Shown here piece after piece: positions 5,678 to 6,259 of a DNA stretch of 6,259 bases. This DNA is from Gammaproteobacteria bacterium (lineage in GTDB: Bacteria > Pseudomonadota > Gammaproteobacteria > SZUA-229), in the NCBI GenBank assembly GCA_029879605.1, contig JAOUQA010000133.1:1-6259 (forward strand). The letters run 5' to 3'. The notes beneath the pieces were generated by a model, which saw nothing but the letters and a program-made list of their open reading frames with translations, was not told the origin of the DNA and searched no databases. The translations under genes and the position numbers were made by a program. The first letter of the stretch is position 1, and every line of letters starts with the position of its first letter.

Positions 5678-6259
5678 CCATCTCTTTCAGATGAATAAAC
5701 AACAATCTGGTTGCGACCATTATTCTTGGCCTGGTACAGGGCATTATCTGCCTGCTCCACAAGCAAAACAGCCAGATCATCAGCATTAGCAGCCTCATTA
5801 TGCTCACCCGCATTAAACGCGGTAAGACCTATAGACACTGTAATTGATAATTCATTACCGTAAAAATCATGCTTCTCAGATGAAATCGTTGTTAGCAATC
5901 TTTCTGAAATTTCAGTGGCAACCTCAACATCCGAATTTGGCAATGCAATAACAAACTCCTCGCCACCATAACGAGCAACGATATCACATGCCCTTACCTG
6001 CTCTTTGATAATCGATACCATCCGCATTAGAACGAGATCGCCTACATGATGACCATAGGTATCATTAACCTGCTTGAAAAAATCCACATCCACAAATATA
6101 CAGGCCAGATCGTGATCAAGACGTAAACTGCGCTCAATTTCATCTTTAAAACGCAAATCAAAATAACGTCGATTATAAGCCTGTGTTAACGCGTCCTGAT
6201 AACCGATTTCTTTGATACGCTGCTGATTAAGACAATTTTCTATCGCAATAGCTGTCATT
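5674..6259 (-). CDS. Diguanylate cyclase, GGDEF domain (N-terminus outside window)
   Basis: The enzyme joins two GTP into cyclic-di-GMP. The visible C-terminal 194 residues hold a full GGDEF domain: DALTQAYNRRYFD (22-34), FVDVDFFKQVNDTYGHHVGD (55-74) with the metal-binding aspartate, the RACD inhibitory I-site (89-92, RxxD), and the active-site GGEEF (98-102), five residues after the I-site as expected. All catalytic signatures are intact, so it should be active and product-inhibited. Residues 1-13, MTAIAIENCLNQQ, look like the last helix of a GAF sensor domain, so the Met at 6258 is probably internal and the gene continues past the right edge. It is convergent with the PilZ gene, and their stop codons overlap. 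Confidence 0.95.
   Translation of the reverse strand, partial: MTAIAIENCLNQQRIKEIGYQDALTQAYNRRYFDLRFKDEIERSLRLDHDLACIFVDVDFFKQVNDTYGHHVGDLVLMRMVSIIKEQVRACDIVARYGGEEFVIALPNSDVEVATEISERLLTTISSEKHDFYGNELSITVSIGLTAFNAGEHNEAANADDLAVLLVEQADNALYQAKNNGRNQIVVYSSERDG

Overview
The window looks like chromosome from a moderately AT-rich gammaproteobacterium with a flagellum. The evidence is the order tRNA-Thr(UGU), tRNA-Tyr(GUA), tRNA-Gly(UCC), tRNA-Thr(GGU), tuf, which matches the Escherichia coli thrU-tyrU-glyT-thrT-tufB operon, with birA-coaX-SPOR upstream of it, an arrangement I recall from Pseudomonas and relatives. The flagellar stator is of the PomA/PomB type. I cannot name the species.

Region 1 (1-884, minus strand) is the translation operon. 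Four tRNA genes with encoded CCA ends lead into the first 84 codons of tuf (EF-Tu), which is cut by the left window edge. The tRNA spacers are long (136, 45 and 83 nt). The longest holds a 21-bp near-perfect inverted repeat that could terminate or attenuate transcription between the first tRNA and the rest. Region 2 (885-1090) has no gene; it holds a candidate promoter for the tRNA-tuf operon and a weak hairpin after the upstream operon.

Region 3 (1091-3314, minus strand) is a tight operon: birA (biotin-protein ligase lacking the DNA-binding domain), coaX (type III pantothenate kinase, overlapping birA by 1 nt) and a membrane-anchored SPOR-domain protein 2 nt further on. birA and coaX serve cofactor metabolism (biotin attachment, coenzyme A); the SPOR protein probably acts at the cell envelope.

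Region 4 (3315-3450) is a short divergent promoter region. It holds a good candidate FliA (sigma-28) flagellar promoter facing right and a perfect 9-bp inverted repeat.

Region 5 (3451-5677, plus strand) is a three-gene motility operon: pomA, pomB and an unusual PilZ protein whose PilZ motifs are separated by about 90 residues including a coiled coil. Genes are 5 nt apart. Region 6 (5674-6259, minus strand) is the C-terminal part of a diguanylate cyclase (GGEEF active site, RxxD inhibitory site), convergent with the PilZ gene and overlapping its stop codon; its N-terminus lies outside the window. Together regions 5 and 6 put a flagellar motor stator, a probable cyclic-di-GMP receptor and a cyclic-di-GMP synthase side by side, which suggests (inference only) local control of swimming by this second messenger.

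Nothing here is clearly a new system. The split PilZ protein tied to the stator genes is the most interesting lead.
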